Counted from the first letter of the stretch, positions 25,650-35,500 are shown. The stretch is DNA of 64,000 nt from RUG12519 sp045649685 (GCA_045649685.1 JAZRQJ010000012.1:1-64000); one strand, 5' to 3'. Made by a program: numbers and translations. Notes: a model not told the origin generated them from the letters alone.

Positions 25650-27527
25650 CTATAAAACACCTCGTTGTTTTAACCAAATGTTTAAAACCGCAATATCAGC
25701 AGGGTTAACCCCAGATATTCGAGAAGCTTGTCCTAAATTCATCGGCTTTACTTTGTTTAGCTTTTCTCTTGCTTCCAAGCGCAATCCATCAACACAACTA
25801 TAATCCACATCTGCGGGCAATTTTTTAATTTCTAATTTTCTCATAGTATTAACTTTTTGCTGTTGTTTTTTTATATACCCTTCATATTTTAAACTAATTT
25901 CAACCTGTTCTTTAACTTCCAAAGGTAAATCTTCTGGCATATTTTCATCATATTTTTCCAAGACGCTATAGCCGAGCTGCGGACGTTTAATTAATTCTCC
26001 CATCTTCTGAGCCTGCTTTAATTCAGAGGTTCCTCTAGAAACAAATTCCTCATTTAATTCTTTAGAAGGTTTAATTGTAACATTAAAAATTCTGCTTTTT
26101 TCTTGTTTTATTTTTTCCTGTTTTTCTAAAAACACATCATATTGTTCCTTGCCAATTAGCCCTATTTCATATCCCAAAGGAGTTAATCTTTCATCAGCAT
26201 TATCCTGTCTTAATAGCAATCTATATTCACTTCTTGCCGTCATCATCCTGTAGGGATCTGTGCAGCCCTTAGTAACCAAATCATAAATTAAAGTTCCAAT
26301 GTAAGAAGAAGCTCTGTCTAAAATGAATTCAGACTTGCCTTGGATTTTTCTAACAGCATTTATACCAGCAACCAATCCCTGAGCAGCAGCCTCTTCATAT
26401 CCCGAAGTACCATTAAACTGACCAGCTCCATATAAACCACTAATTTTTTTATATTCCAAAGTAGGATAAAGAAAAACAGGATCACAACAATCATATTCTA
26501 TTGCATATGCATTTCTCATTATTTCAACATTTTCTAAACCCTCAATTGTCCTTAAAAATTGAATCTGAACATCCTCTGGAAGCGACGAAGACATTCCTTG
26601 TAAATATATTTCTTGGGTTTCTAACCCTACTGGTTCAACGAACAACTGATGGCGAGGCTTATCGGCAAACCTTACAATTTTATCCTCTATGGACGGGCAA
26701 TAACGTGGCCCAATCCCCTCAATAACTCCACTATATAAAGGCGATCTATGTAAATTATTTCTAATAACCTCATGTGTTTTTTCATTCGTGTATGCAACAA
26801 AACATTTTATTTTATTTTCAAGCTGCAACTTGTTTGAAAAAGAAAAAGGTGTAATATAGTCATCACCATTTTGTACTTCTAACTTATCAAAATCTATGCT
26901 GCGCCGATTTACTCTGGCCGGTGTTCCAGTTTTAAAACGACGTAACGGCATTCCCAATTTTCTTAAGCAATCAGACAATCCTCTAGCGCCAGGTGAACCA
27001 TCAGGTCCCCCATAATATGAAGATTGCCCAACAAATATTTTGCCTTCCAAATACGTTCCCGAGCAAATTATAACTGCCTTAGTCTTTATAACGGCCCCCA
27101 ACTTAGTAACCACACTATCAACACAGCCACCGCTAACTCTTATTTCAACAATCTCATCCTGCTTAACATACAAATTATCCTGTTTTTCCAAAACGTTTTT
27201 CATATATGTATGATAGCTACTTCTATCAATTTGAGCACGCAAACTATGAACAGCCGGTCCTTTTCCACGGTTCAAAATTCTACTTTGCAACATATTTGCA
27301 TCTGCTGCTTTTCCCATTTCTCCGCCCAAAGCATCTACTTCTCTAACCAAATGTCCTTTAGCTGTTCCCCCAATAGAAGGATTGCACGGCATATTTGCTA
27401 TTTGATCTAGAGACATGGTGAGCAAAATAGTTTTACATCCCAATCTTGCCGAAGCCAACGCCGCCTCAACTCCTGCATGACCAGCTCCAACAACAGCCAC
27501 TTCCATCTCTTCCAATAAATATTCCAT
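25650..27527 (-). CDS. mnmG: tRNA uridine-5-carboxymethylaminomethyl enzyme MnmG (GidA)
   Basis: A 625-aa FAD protein: VVGAGHAGVEAALASARLG at the N-terminus, NPSIGGTAKGHLVREVDALGG, the RFKTGTPARV signature, YEEAAAQGLVAGINA and a C-terminal domain ending in LKQRG. With MnmE it makes the cmnm5 modification of wobble U34. ATG 27527 is preferred to ATG 27542 because GGAG lies about 9 nt upstream of it. It follows mnmE after a gap containing a symmetrical repeat. Confidence 0.97.
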   Translation of the reverse strand: MEYLLEEMEVAVVGAGHAGVEAALASARLGCKTILLTMSLDQIANMPCNPSIGGTAKGHLVREVDALGGEMGKAADANMLQSRILNRGKGPAVHSLRAQIDRSSYHTYMKNVLEKQDNLYVKQDEIVEIRVSGGCVDSVVTKLGAVIKTKAVIICSGTYLEGKIFVGQSSYYGGPDGSPGARGLSDCLRKLGMPLRRFKTGTPARVNRRSIDFDKLEVQNGDDYITPFSFSNKLQLENKIKCFVAYTNEKTHEVIRNNLHRSPLYSGVIEGIGPRYCPSIEDKIVRFADKPRHQLFVEPVGLETQEIYLQGMSSSLPEDVQIQFLRTIEGLENVEIMRNAYAIEYDCCDPVFLYPTLEYKKISGLYGAGQFNGTSGYEEAAAQGLVAGINAVRKIQGKSEFILDRASSYIGTLIYDLVTKGCTDPYRMMTARSEYRLLLRQDNADERLTPLGYEIGLIGKEQYDVFLEKQEKIKQEKSRIFNVTIKPSKELNEEFVSRGTSELKQAQKMGELIKRPQLGYSVLEKYDENMPEDLPLEVKEQVEISLKYEGYIKKQQQKVNTMRKLEIKKLPADVDYSCVDGLRLEAREKLNKVKPMNLGQASRISGVNPADIAVLNIWLKQRGVL

Positions 27528-27560
27528 TACATTTTTCTCCATTTTTCAATATTTGACATA

Positions 27561-27598
27561 TAGTTTTCAACATCAAGTTAACAAATTGTTGAAAACTA
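27561..27598. repeat. Inverted pair of TTTTCAACA motifs between mnmE and mnmG
   Basis: A perfect 12-bp inverted repeat (27561-27572 with 27587-27598) with a 14-bp spacer centred on GTTAAC. Each arm holds the 9-mer TTTTCAACA that is clustered in the origin. The spacer contains TTAACAA at the same place as in the element at 62073-62110. Confidence 0.9.
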
Positions 27599-27606
27599 CC
27601 AAAGCC

Positions 27607-28968
27607 CTATTTACCAACACAAAATTTTGAAAACACCTCATTGACAATATGCTCAGATAAATTTTCTCCAGTCAATTCCAATAAATTATCTATAGCCGCA
27701 TCAATAGATATAACAACTGCATCCCAAGTAAACCCAGACTCCATGGCCACAATCGCACTTTTTAGCTCATCTAAAGCTTTCTTAACAGCCAATTTTTGTC
27801 TTTCGTTAAAAAGCAACGGAGCCTCACAATCCAAAGAATTTAATTGTGTCAATGAAATCATCTTATGTTTTAAATTTTCCATAGTCTTTAAATCTTTGCT
27901 AGAAGTTTCAACAACACAATCAAACTGCTCAAAATCAATTGAATTTTCAACAAATCCCAAATCCATCTTGTTAAGAACACATATTTTAGGGATATTTTCA
28001 CAATATTCTAAAACTTCTAACTCACTTGACTGAATTTTTTCAGATCCATCAACAACAAATAAAACCAAATCTGCTTCTTTAATCTTTTCTTTAGCTCTTT
28101 CAACCCCAATTTTTTCAACAACATCATCAGATAGTCTAATCCCGGCAGTATCAAACAAAACAAACATTAATCCATCAATCTGAATAATATTTTCCACAAT
28201 ATCTCTAGTTGTTCCAGAAATATTTGTAACAATACTCTTTTCCTCACCCGACAAAAAATTCATTATTGTAGATTTACCAACATTAGGTCTGCCAACAATT
28301 ACTGTTTTAACACCATTTTTAATTAAATTACCTAATTTATAGCTGTTCAATAAATTTTCAAGATCATCTTTTACTCGATAAAGATTTTTCTTAACATCAT
28401 CTGAATCCACCAAATCTAAATCCTCATCAGGATAATCCAGCCAAGCTTGTATATGCCCATCAATTTTAGTAATATCGTCACAAATTTGATTTATCTTTTT
28501 ATATAATACACCTTTTTTTGCAGCATTCGCCGCTTTCAAAGACGAAAAAGACTGTGCATTTATTACATCCATAACAGCCTCAGCCTGAGTTAGCGTCATT
28601 TTATCGTTAAGAAAAGCTCTTTTAGTAAACTCCCCACTTTGAGCAGGCCTAGCACCGTTATTATAAAATAGTTCCAACGCACGGTCTATTATTGCCATTC
28701 CCCCATGACAAGACACTTCAACAACATCTTCCCCCGTATAGCTGTTAGGGGCACGAAAAACCAAAGCAACCGCATCATCAATAGATTCATCTCCGTCAAC
28801 AATATGTCCATAAGCCGCTCTATATCCATCTAACCCCAATAAAGACTGATTTTTTACTGGAACAAAAACTTTAGAAGCTATTTCGATAGCATTTTCTCCA
28901 GATAATCTTATAACACATATGCCAGCTGGAGCGATGGGCGTAGCAACAGCTGCTATACATTCTTCCAC
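27607..28968 (-). CDS. mnmE: tRNA modification GTPase MnmE (TrmE)
   Basis: A 453-aa GTPase, partner of MnmG. After the tetrahydrofolate-binding N-terminal domain (ATPIAPAGICVIRLSG) comes the helical domain, the G domain with GRPNVGKST, DTAG and NKMD, and the C-terminal FCVGK (canonical C(I/V/L)GK). GTG 28968 is preferred because AGAGAGGTG lies 9 nt upstream; an in-frame GTG at 28980 is part of that site. The gene continues the rpmH-to-rsmG block. Confidence 0.96.
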   Translation of the reverse strand: MEECIAAVATPIAPAGICVIRLSGENAIEIASKVFVPVKNQSLLGLDGYRAAYGHIVDGDESIDDAVALVFRAPNSYTGEDVVEVSCHGGMAIIDRALELFYNNGARPAQSGEFTKRAFLNDKMTLTQAEAVMDVINAQSFSSLKAANAAKKGVLYKKINQICDDITKIDGHIQAWLDYPDEDLDLVDSDDVKKNLYRVKDDLENLLNSYKLGNLIKNGVKTVIVGRPNVGKSTIMNFLSGEEKSIVTNISGTTRDIVENIIQIDGLMFVLFDTAGIRLSDDVVEKIGVERAKEKIKEADLVLFVVDGSEKIQSSELEVLEYCENIPKICVLNKMDLGFVENSIDFEQFDCVVETSSKDLKTMENLKHKMISLTQLNSLDCEAPLLFNERQKLAVKKALDELKSAIVAMESGFTWDAVVISIDAAIDNLLELTGENLSEHIVNEVFSKFCVGK

Positions 28969-29040
28969 AACAAAATTCACCTCTCTATAACAATAAGGAG
29001 AGACATTCCCCGCCCCTCCTCATGTAATTAAAAATTTTCT

Positions 29041-30000
29041 CTATTTCAAATTTATCTTTCCATACTCTGATCGTTCATTTTCAACAGATTTTAAAAATTC
29101 TTTCTCAAAATCATATGTAGATAACTTATAATTCTTACTTTTTTCGCTACTACCTTTGTCATGATTTCTATCATTAAAATTTTTATTTTTGTGACTAACC
29201 TTTTTTCTTATAGGTTTTTTGAAATCCACATTTTCTCCAGACCATCCTTCTGGATATACAACAACTCTGCGATGAGGATCAACTCCAACAGATTTAGAAT
29301 AAACACCATCCAACTTAGAAATATATGAATGAATAATTCGTCTTTCATATGGATTCATAGGTTCTAAAGACACAGTTTTCTTATTATTAATAGCCTTGTT
29401 AGCTATTTTTCTGCTAAGATGTTGGAGTGTTTTCTTTCTGTTTCTTCTAAAGTCCCCACTATCCAATATAACCTTCATATATCTTCCGCCATCACGATTA
29501 GCAGAAAGAACCACTAAATATTGAATAGCATCCAAAACCTCACCAAATCTTCCAACAACAACAGCAACATTCTCTCCGCTCAATTTAATTTCAAGATTAT
29601 TGTTTCCACCAAATTCAATCTCTTTCTTAATCTCGCCAACATTTAAAAGTGACAAAATCGAATCTAAATATTCACAAGCTATAGTCACTTTTTTTCTCAT
29701 TTCTTCATCAGGAATATCCTCAATTTTGTGATATTTAATTTCTGAAAAATATTCAGTTTTATCAGAATATTTAGAGTTTGATTCATCTTTCAAAGAAAAT
29801 GTATTGTGTTCCTGTTTATCATCATTAACTTCATAACTTACTTCGTATTCTGGCAAATCTTTAAATATGCCAAATAAGACCTTTTTACCTTCTTTAACCA
29901 AACTCACCTTTAATTTAGACTCATCTACGTTTAATTGTTTTGATGCATTTATAATTGCTTGTTTTTCATCTTTTGCAGTTACTTTAATTTTGTTGGTCAT
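29041..30000 (-). CDS. jag: RNA-binding protein Jag (KhpB)
   Basis: A 319-aa protein with the Jag-N domain (residues 1-55), a charged linker, a KH domain with the VGRFGEVLDAIQYL loop and an R3H domain (YERRIIHSYIS...HRRVVVYP). The Lys/Asp/Asn-rich C-terminal tail of about 60 residues is an extension beyond the usual end. Jag/KhpB with KhpA binds RNA and affects elongation and division in Gram-positives. AGGAGG precedes the ATG. It sits downstream of yidC as usual. Confidence 0.93.
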   Translation of the reverse strand: MTNKIKVTAKDEKQAIINASKQLNVDESKLKVSLVKEGKKVLFGIFKDLPEYEVSYEVNDDKQEHNTFSLKDESNSKYSDKTEYFSEIKYHKIEDIPDEEMRKKVTIACEYLDSILSLLNVGEIKKEIEFGGNNNLEIKLSGENVAVVVGRFGEVLDAIQYLVVLSANRDGGRYMKVILDSGDFRRNRKKTLQHLSRKIANKAINNKKTVSLEPMNPYERRIIHSYISKLDGVYSKSVGVDPHRRVVVYPEGWSGENVDFKKPIRKKVSHKNKNFNDRNHDKGSSEKSKNYKLSTYDFEKEFLKSVENERSEYGKINLK

Positions 30001-30099
30001 TACAAAAAACCTCCTAAATCAATAAACACACACATTTCCCTTATATTTCTACTATCCAAACAAAGCTATTCCACATATCTAATTACAATAAAACTAATC

Positions 30100-31095
30100 C
30101 TACACTTCATCATCATACATTTCATTTAATTTTTTTCTAGCAAGTGCAATTCTATCCTTATCACTCTGACTTACAACAACTTCACCATCCGAATTAACTT
30201 TCTTTGGAGGCTTCTTTTTCTTATTTTTTCTAATCTGTTCAAATTCTAAAGTAGCTTCTTCTTTCAGTTTTTTTACATTACAAACCTTATTTAAAACCAA
30301 AACCTGACCTACTTGGAAAACATATCCAATTATCCAGTAAAGAGCAACACCCATAGGAACTGTCAATGTAATCCAACATGAAAAAATTGGCATAATAAAC
30401 ATAATTACCTTCATGCTTCCACCGCCAGGCATGTCGGTTGAAACACTGTTAGTTTTCATGCTTATAAACATGGACAAAAAGCTAAGAACCAAAGCAACTA
30501 TAGGAACAATAATTGTTATTGAAGATAAATTAGCAACCTCTCCCAAATTAATTCCAAGAAATTCTAAGTTAAAGCCTTTTATTGAATTAACAACATCTTC
30601 TCCAAGTTCACTATACTTAGAAGGATTTGACGCCAAGTCATTAATAACATTTAGCTGTATTGCCATAGAACCCGCAGTTCCATTAGATTGCGTAAATATT
30701 TCAACAGCTTTATCAATAACATCATTTCCCAAATGAACAATATGCGTCAACGGACGATAAACAACGTCTATCATTCCAAACAAAACTATCATCGGAACAA
30801 GCGTAGGCAAACAACCTGCTGCCGGATTAATACCATGATCCATATATAGTTTTTGCAATTCTTCATTTTTCTTAGATGGATTTTTTGCATATTTTTTATT
30901 TATATTCTGTATATAGGGCTGAAAAGCACTCATCCTCGCACTAGATTTCTGTTGCTTAATAGCCATAGGAATCAAAACAAGCTTTAATAATATAGTAAAA
31001 ATAACTATAGATAAAGCGTAATTCTGAATAACTTGATATATAAACCAAACTATATAACCAAGCGGCATTCCTATCATTTCACCAATTACACCCAT
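30100..31095 (-). CDS. yidC: Membrane protein insertase YidC
   Basis: A 331-aa Oxa1/YidC insertase of the Gram-positive form without the large periplasmic domain. The first membrane helix starts directly, without a lipobox; the amphipathic AIKQQKSSARM segment follows, then an extracytoplasmic stretch of about 60 residues, further membrane helices and a basic C-terminal tail. The groove residue that is Arg in many YidC proteins is Lys here (LLKLVLIP). ATG 31095 stands 5 nt after GGAGG; a TTG at 31107 overlaps no better site. Confidence 0.95.
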   Translation of the reverse strand: MGVIGEMIGMPLGYIVWFIYQVIQNYALSIVIFTILLKLVLIPMAIKQQKSSARMSAFQPYIQNINKKYAKNPSKKNEELQKLYMDHGINPAAGCLPTLVPMIVLFGMIDVVYRPLTHIVHLGNDVIDKAVEIFTQSNGTAGSMAIQLNVINDLASNPSKYSELGEDVVNSIKGFNLEFLGINLGEVANLSSITIIVPIVALVLSFLSMFISMKTNSVSTDMPGGGSMKVIMFIMPIFSCWITLTVPMGVALYWIIGYVFQVGQVLVLNKVCNVKKLKEEATLEFEQIRKNKKKKPPKKVNSDGEVVVSQSDKDRIALARKKLNEMYDDEV

Positions 31096-31218
31096 ATTTT
31101 CCTCCAAACAAAATTTTTCAAATCTAATAAAAAAACAACACCTTCATAAGGTTAGCATATTTTAAAAGCTTTTTCAACCACCCTTGGTGTAGTAAAAAAG
31201 AAGAACTAAAAGCAGATA

Positions 31219-31470
31219 TTAATCTGAGCTCCTCTTATTTTTTCGACAGTTTTTAGTAGGCAAAACCGGATCATATCCCCCTTTAAAAAGTGGATTACAT
31301 CTTAAAAATCTCAAAAAACCTAACCAAACTCCCTTAACAGGACCATATATTTCTATAGCATCCAAAGTATATCTAGAACAAGTGGGATAATATCTACATC
31401 TAGCAGGAAAAGCCGGTGATATGTTTTTCATATAAAACTTTATCAAAAACACAAATATTTTTTTGAGCAT
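31219..31470 (-). CDS. yidD: Membrane protein insertion efficiency factor YidD
   Basis: An 83-aa protein with the family motifs FYMKNISP, CRYYPTCSRYTLDAI and NPLFKGGYDPV, and an N-terminal amphipathic helix. It is thought to assist YidC. ATG 31470 gives the normal length; an alternative GTG at 31503 overlaps the rnpA stop and has AAGGA upstream, which would add eleven residues. Confidence 0.93.
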   Translation of the reverse strand: MLKKIFVFLIKFYMKNISPAFPARCRYYPTCSRYTLDAIEIYGPVKGVWLGFLRFLRCNPLFKGGYDPVLPTKNCRKNKRSSD

Positions 31471-31499
31471 AAAAACCACCGCCTTCCAAAACAACAAAA

Positions 31500-31835
31500 T
31501 CACTTTTTCCTTAAAAAATTTATATTCTTTTTAAGTTCTCTGTAAACTTTTGCTGTTTTTACTTTAGCACAAGGTTGCTTTGCAACCACAACTATATCAA
31601 ACCCTCTAAAATCTTCTTCTGTTTCCAATTCTGAATAAGCAGCTTTAATAATTCTGCGAACTCTATTTCTAACAACAGCATTACCAACTTTTTTGCTTAC
31701 TGTTATTCCCAATCGAGCTTTTTTTAATCGGTTCTTAATCAAATAAACAACAATTAAAAAACCATTTTTATATTTTGCTCTGTAATAAATTCTTCTAAAA
31801 TCGGTATTTCTACTAATAGATACTGTATATATCAT
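31500..31835 (-). CDS. rnpA: Ribonuclease P protein component
   Basis: A 111-aa basic protein with the RNase P signature near residues 45-75 (KARLGITVSKKVGNAVVRNRVRRIIKAAY, spread over 29 residues). It binds the RNase P RNA for 5' maturation of tRNAs. ATG 31835 follows AAAAAGGA by about 5 nt and gives the usual length; upstream Met codons lack a ribosome site. It is the second gene of the rpmH transcript. Confidence 0.96.
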   Translation of the reverse strand: MIYTVSISRNTDFRRIYYRAKYKNGFLIVVYLIKNRLKKARLGITVSKKVGNAVVRNRVRRIIKAAYSELETEEDFRGFDIVVVAKQPCAKVKTAKVYRELKKNINFLRKK

Positions 31836-31994
31836 ACTTTTCCTTTTTAATAATATATTCATTCTAAAATTAACTGATGATAAATGAAAAAATGACCACA
31901 TTAAAACAAAAATGTAGCCATAATATTTTTCTTATATATAAGCTAAAAATCACAGCCAACACAAAATCAAAAAACAAAAATATTTGCTCTTTGA

Positions 31995-32129
31995 TTAATA
32001 TGAAAGCCTTTTTCTACCTTTTAAACGACGTCTCGCCAAAACTTTGCGTCCGTTTCTAGTAGACATTCTTTTACGGAATCCATGAACTTTTGATCTATGA
32101 CGCTTTTTTGGTTGAAATGTTCTTTTCAT
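31995..32129 (-). CDS. rpmH: 50S ribosomal protein L34
   Basis: A 44-aa protein read on the minus strand: MKRTFQPKKRHRSKVHGFRK, then RMSTRNGRKVLARRRLKGRK, ending RLSY. All L34 hallmarks and the exact family length are present. GGGAGG lies about 10 nt before the ATG. It heads the rpmH-rnpA-yidD-yidC-jag block and normally adjoins dnaA, which here is 16.8 kb away. Confidence 0.97.
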   Translation of the reverse strand: MKRTFQPKKRHRSKVHGFRKRMSTRNGRKVLARRRLKGRKRLSY

Positions 32130-32258
32130 AGCAGCGTAGCCTCCCTTCACCCAGCAAAAATAAAAAACAAAACCACAAAAACACTATTAATATCACAAAA
32201 ATAATATGTAAGATGCAGTTTTAAAATAACAAAATAACATCACATTACTCAGGTTATA

Positions 32259-32288
32259 ATTATATAATACTTTAATATACATTGTCAA
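32259..32288 (-). promoter_or_regulatory. Consensus promoter of the rpmH operon
   Basis: On the minus strand TTGACA (32288-32283) and TATAAT (32264-32259) are 18 bp apart. It lies in the 454-bp divergent gap 32130-32583, which otherwise holds an AT-only inverted repeat and the argG promoter; no gene or RNA was recognised there. Confidence 0.85.
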
Positions 32289-32342
32289 GTTTTTTATTTA
32301 AACACATACTACCAAACCATATAAACACCGTGTATATTCAGC

Positions 32343-32373
32343 ATAAATAAAAAACAACATGTTTTTTATTTAT
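32343..32373. repeat. AT-rich perfect inverted repeat
   Basis: A 14-bp perfect repeat (32343-32356 with 32360-32373) around a 3-nt loop lies between two diverging promoters. It is upstream of both transcripts, so it is not an ordinary terminator of either. Confidence 0.7.
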
Positions 32374-32458
32374 TGAAATTTTCTCCCTTTATATTTTATT
32401 TGATTTTTCTGATATATTTAGCAAAAAATATATACCCAACACTAAATGCACGATTTTA

Positions 32459-32487
32459 TTGACACAACAGTTATAAAGGTGTATAAT
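32459..32487 (+). promoter_or_regulatory. Consensus promoter of argG
   Basis: TTGACA (32459-32464) and TATAAT (32482-32487) are 17 bp apart, a perfect sigma-A match. I searched the surroundings for an ArgR/AhrC operator but saw no convincing one. Confidence 0.85.
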
Positions 32488-32583
32488 TTTTAGTTAATAT
32501 ATATGATGAAACCCAATAAAACAAAGTATCCACAATCATTATATTTATAATTTTATAAAATATTAAAAACGGAGGAATTTACA

Positions 32584-33813
32584 ATGACAAAAGAGATAAA
32601 AAAGGTAGTCCTTGCATATTCGGGAGGACTTGACACATCCGTCATTATCTCGTGGCTTAAAGAAAACTACAACAACTGTGAAGTTATTGCTGTTTCTGGT
32701 GACGTAGGTCAGGGCACAGAGCTCGATGGACTTGAAGAAAAAGCTCTAAAAACAGGTGCTTCAAAACTTTATATTGAAGACCTTACAGAAGAATTTATAC
32801 AGGACTACATTTTTCCTACTGTACAAGCAGGTGCTGTTTATGAAAATCAATATCTTCTTGGCACATCCTTTGCAAGACCTATAATTGCAAAAAGAATAGC
32901 AGAAATTGCAATAAGAGAAGGTGCTGACGCAATCTGTCACGGCTGCACCGGAAAAGGCAACGATCAAGTTAGATTTGAGTTAGCTATTAAAGCTTTTGCA
33001 CCAGATATGCAAATAATTGCTCCGTGGAGAATTTGGGACATCAGATCAAGAGAAGACGAAATAGACTATGCTGAATCACACAATATTCCTCTAAAAATAA
33101 GCAGAGAGACTAACTATTCTAAAGACAAAAACATTTGGCATCTTTCACACGAAGGACTAGATCTTGAAGATCCAGCAAATGAACCAAAATATGAAGATCC
33201 TAACTTTCTTGAAATGGGCGTGTCTCCTATAATGGCTCCAGACAAGCCAACTTGTCTTACAATCCACTTTGAAAAAGGAATTCCAACCGCTATTGATGGC
33301 GTAACTATGACCGGAAAGCAACTTGTTGAAAAACTTAATAAACTAGGCGGTGCAAACGGAATAGGAATTATAGATCTTGTAGAAAACAGACTTGTTGGAA
33401 TGAAATCGAGAGGTGTTTATGAAACTCCCGGCGGAACTATTATTTATAAGGCACATGAAATACTTGAAACTATAACGCTTGATAAAGAAACAGCTAGAGT
33501 TAAACAATATCTTAGCATAAAGTTTGCTGACATAGTTTACAACGGTCAGTGGTTCACACCTTTGCGTGAAGCTATGAGCGCATTCTTTACCGAAACACAA
33601 AAAACGGTAACAGGTGACGTTAAACTTAAACTATATAAAGGTAACATAATCAACGCTGGCGTTACTTCACCTTATACATTATATGACGAAGAAGTTGCTA
33701 CTTTTGATGAAGATAACGTATATAATCAGGCTGATTCAGCAGGATTTATCAATTTGTTTGGTCTTCCAATCCAAGTAAAAGCAAAATTAGATCAAAAAAG
33801 AAAAAGCAATTAA
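32584..33813 (+). CDS. argG: Argininosuccinate synthase
   Basis: A 409-aa enzyme joining citrulline and aspartate with ATP, the seventh step of arginine synthesis. AYSGGLDTSV at residues 10-19 is the N-type ATP pyrophosphatase loop; GCTGKGNDQVRFE near 120 and the SHEGLDLEDP stretch near 180 are family marks. CGGAGG lies before the ATG. Leucine codon CTT is much commoner here than in the flanking housekeeping genes. It heads the arg block and is followed by argH. Confidence 0.97.
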   Translation: MTKEIKKVVLAYSGGLDTSVIISWLKENYNNCEVIAVSGDVGQGTELDGLEEKALKTGASKLYIEDLTEEFIQDYIFPTVQAGAVYENQYLLGTSFARPIIAKRIAEIAIREGADAICHGCTGKGNDQVRFELAIKAFAPDMQIIAPWRIWDIRSREDEIDYAESHNIPLKISRETNYSKDKNIWHLSHEGLDLEDPANEPKYEDPNFLEMGVSPIMAPDKPTCLTIHFEKGIPTAIDGVTMTGKQLVEKLNKLGGANGIGIIDLVENRLVGMKSRGVYETPGGTIIYKAHEILETITLDKETARVKQYLSIKFADIVYNGQWFTPLREAMSAFFTETQKTVTGDVKLKLYKGNIINAGVTSPYTLYDEEVATFDEDNVYNQADSAGFINLFGLPIQVKAKLDQKRKSN

Positions 33814-33908
33814 ATTACCTTTCAAATTTTAATCATAGACTGCACTAAAATAGGGATATAAATTCTTGGTCCATATCCTTAATTATAAAAGCAAAGGTGG
33901 ATATACAA

Positions 33909-35294
33909 ATGAGCCAAAAAATGTGGGCAGGCAGATTCACAAAAGAGATTGATGAAAGAGTGAACGATTTTAACTCATCAATAAAATTTGACGCAAGAAT
34001 GTACAAACAAGATATAACAGGTTCAATAGCACACGCTACAATGCTTGGTGAATGCGGCATTATTGAAAAAACCGAAAGCGAAAATATTGTTAAAGGCCTA
34101 AACGGAATATTAGACGACATAGAAAGTGGCAAACTAACATTTGATCCTAATGCAGAAGACATTCACATGTTTGTTGAAGCCGAATTAACAAAAAGACTTG
34201 GCAACACAGGTAAAAGATTACATACCGCAAGATCGAGAAACGATCAGGTGGCTCTCGACATTAGAATGACTTTAAAAGATGAAACAAATGAAATTATGGC
34301 GTTGCTAAAAAAATTAACTCAAACGGTAACTAACATAGCAAAAAAACATACTAATACAGTAATGCCTAGCTACACACATTTGCAAAGAGCACAGCCTATA
34401 ACTTTTGCACACCACCTTATGTCTTACGCTAACATGTTTTTGAGAGATTTAGACAGACTAAAAAATGCTTATGATAGAACTGACAAAATGCCACTAGGTA
34501 GTTGTGCTTTGGCAGGAACAACCTATCCTATAGATAGACAAAAAGTATGCAAACTTCTTGGCTTTTCAGAAACAACTCAAAACTCTCTAGATGGAGTTTC
34601 TGACAGAGATTTTTGCATTGAGCTTTGTTCAGCACTATCAATACTTATGATGCATCTTTCAAGATTTTCAGAAGAAATCATTCTTTGGTGTTCATGGGAA
34701 TTTAAATTTGTTGAGCTAGACGATGCTTATGCAACAGGTTCATCAATTATGCCACAAAAAAAGAACCCAGATGTTACAGAGTTAATCAGAGGAAAAACTG
34801 GAAGAGTCTACGGAGATCTTATGACATTACTAACGATGATGAAAGGAACTCCACTTGCGTATAATAAAGATATGCAAGAAGATAAAGAAGCTGTATTTGA
34901 TGCAATTGACACGGTAAAGCTTTGTCTTATAACTTTTGACCCTATGCTTGAAACAATGAAAGTTTCTAAAGAAAACATGAGAGCTGCTGCAGCAAAAGGG
35001 TTTATTAATGCAACAGACTGCGCAGATTATCTAGTTAAAAAAGGCATGCCTTTTAGAGATGCATACAAAATAACTGGCACATTAGTACACACTTGCATAG
35101 AAAAAGGATGCACACTAGAAACACTTTCCCTCGAAGAATATAGAAAACTAAGTGATATGTTTGATACAGATATTTATGATCACATAAGCCTTGATGCCTG
35201 CGTTATGCAAAGAAGAAGCGAAGGTGGCCCAGCGCCAGACTGTGTAAAAAAACAAATAGACTATATTGAAAAAAACATTAAAAATATTTGCTAA
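33909..35294 (+). CDS. argH: Argininosuccinate lyase
   Basis: A 461-aa member of the fumarase/aspartase superfamily, releasing arginine and fumarate. Marks are MWAGRFT at the start, TARSRNDQVALD near 110, the TYPIDR stretch and the catalytic-loop signature GSSIMPQKKNPD near 280. ATG 33909 is chosen because AAAGGTGG lies 8 nt upstream; a GTG at 33897 is within that site. It is 95 nt after argG. Confidence 0.97.
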   Translation: MSQKMWAGRFTKEIDERVNDFNSSIKFDARMYKQDITGSIAHATMLGECGIIEKTESENIVKGLNGILDDIESGKLTFDPNAEDIHMFVEAELTKRLGNTGKRLHTARSRNDQVALDIRMTLKDETNEIMALLKKLTQTVTNIAKKHTNTVMPSYTHLQRAQPITFAHHLMSYANMFLRDLDRLKNAYDRTDKMPLGSCALAGTTYPIDRQKVCKLLGFSETTQNSLDGVSDRDFCIELCSALSILMMHLSRFSEEIILWCSWEFKFVELDDAYATGSSIMPQKKNPDVTELIRGKTGRVYGDLMTLLTMMKGTPLAYNKDMQEDKEAVFDAIDTVKLCLITFDPMLETMKVSKENMRAAAAKGFINATDCADYLVKKGMPFRDAYKITGTLVHTCIEKGCTLETLSLEEYRKLSDMFDTDIYDHISLDACVMQRRSEGGPAPDCVKKQIDYIEKNIKNIC

Positions 35295-35500
35295 ACAAAA
35301 ATATATTTTCATTATTAACTTTTTAATAATTATAGAATTTATATCAACTTCTCCTATTATCATATTTAATTTTACCACTATAAGAATGAAATGGTTTAGC
35401 TAATATTCTTAACGGTTATATATTTAAAAATAAGGATTTTATTAAAATATTAAAAAGCAGAATTATAACAAATATCCTTGAAATTTAGGAGAAAAACAAA

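Noticed and set aside
31171..31179. TTTTCAACC between yidD and yidC
   Set aside because: A single one-mismatch copy without partner or spacing; no support for a functional box.
32487..32583. ArgR/AhrC operator at the argG promoter
   Set aside because: No adequate match to the ARG-box palindrome was found; half-site similarities were within chance for AT-rich DNA.
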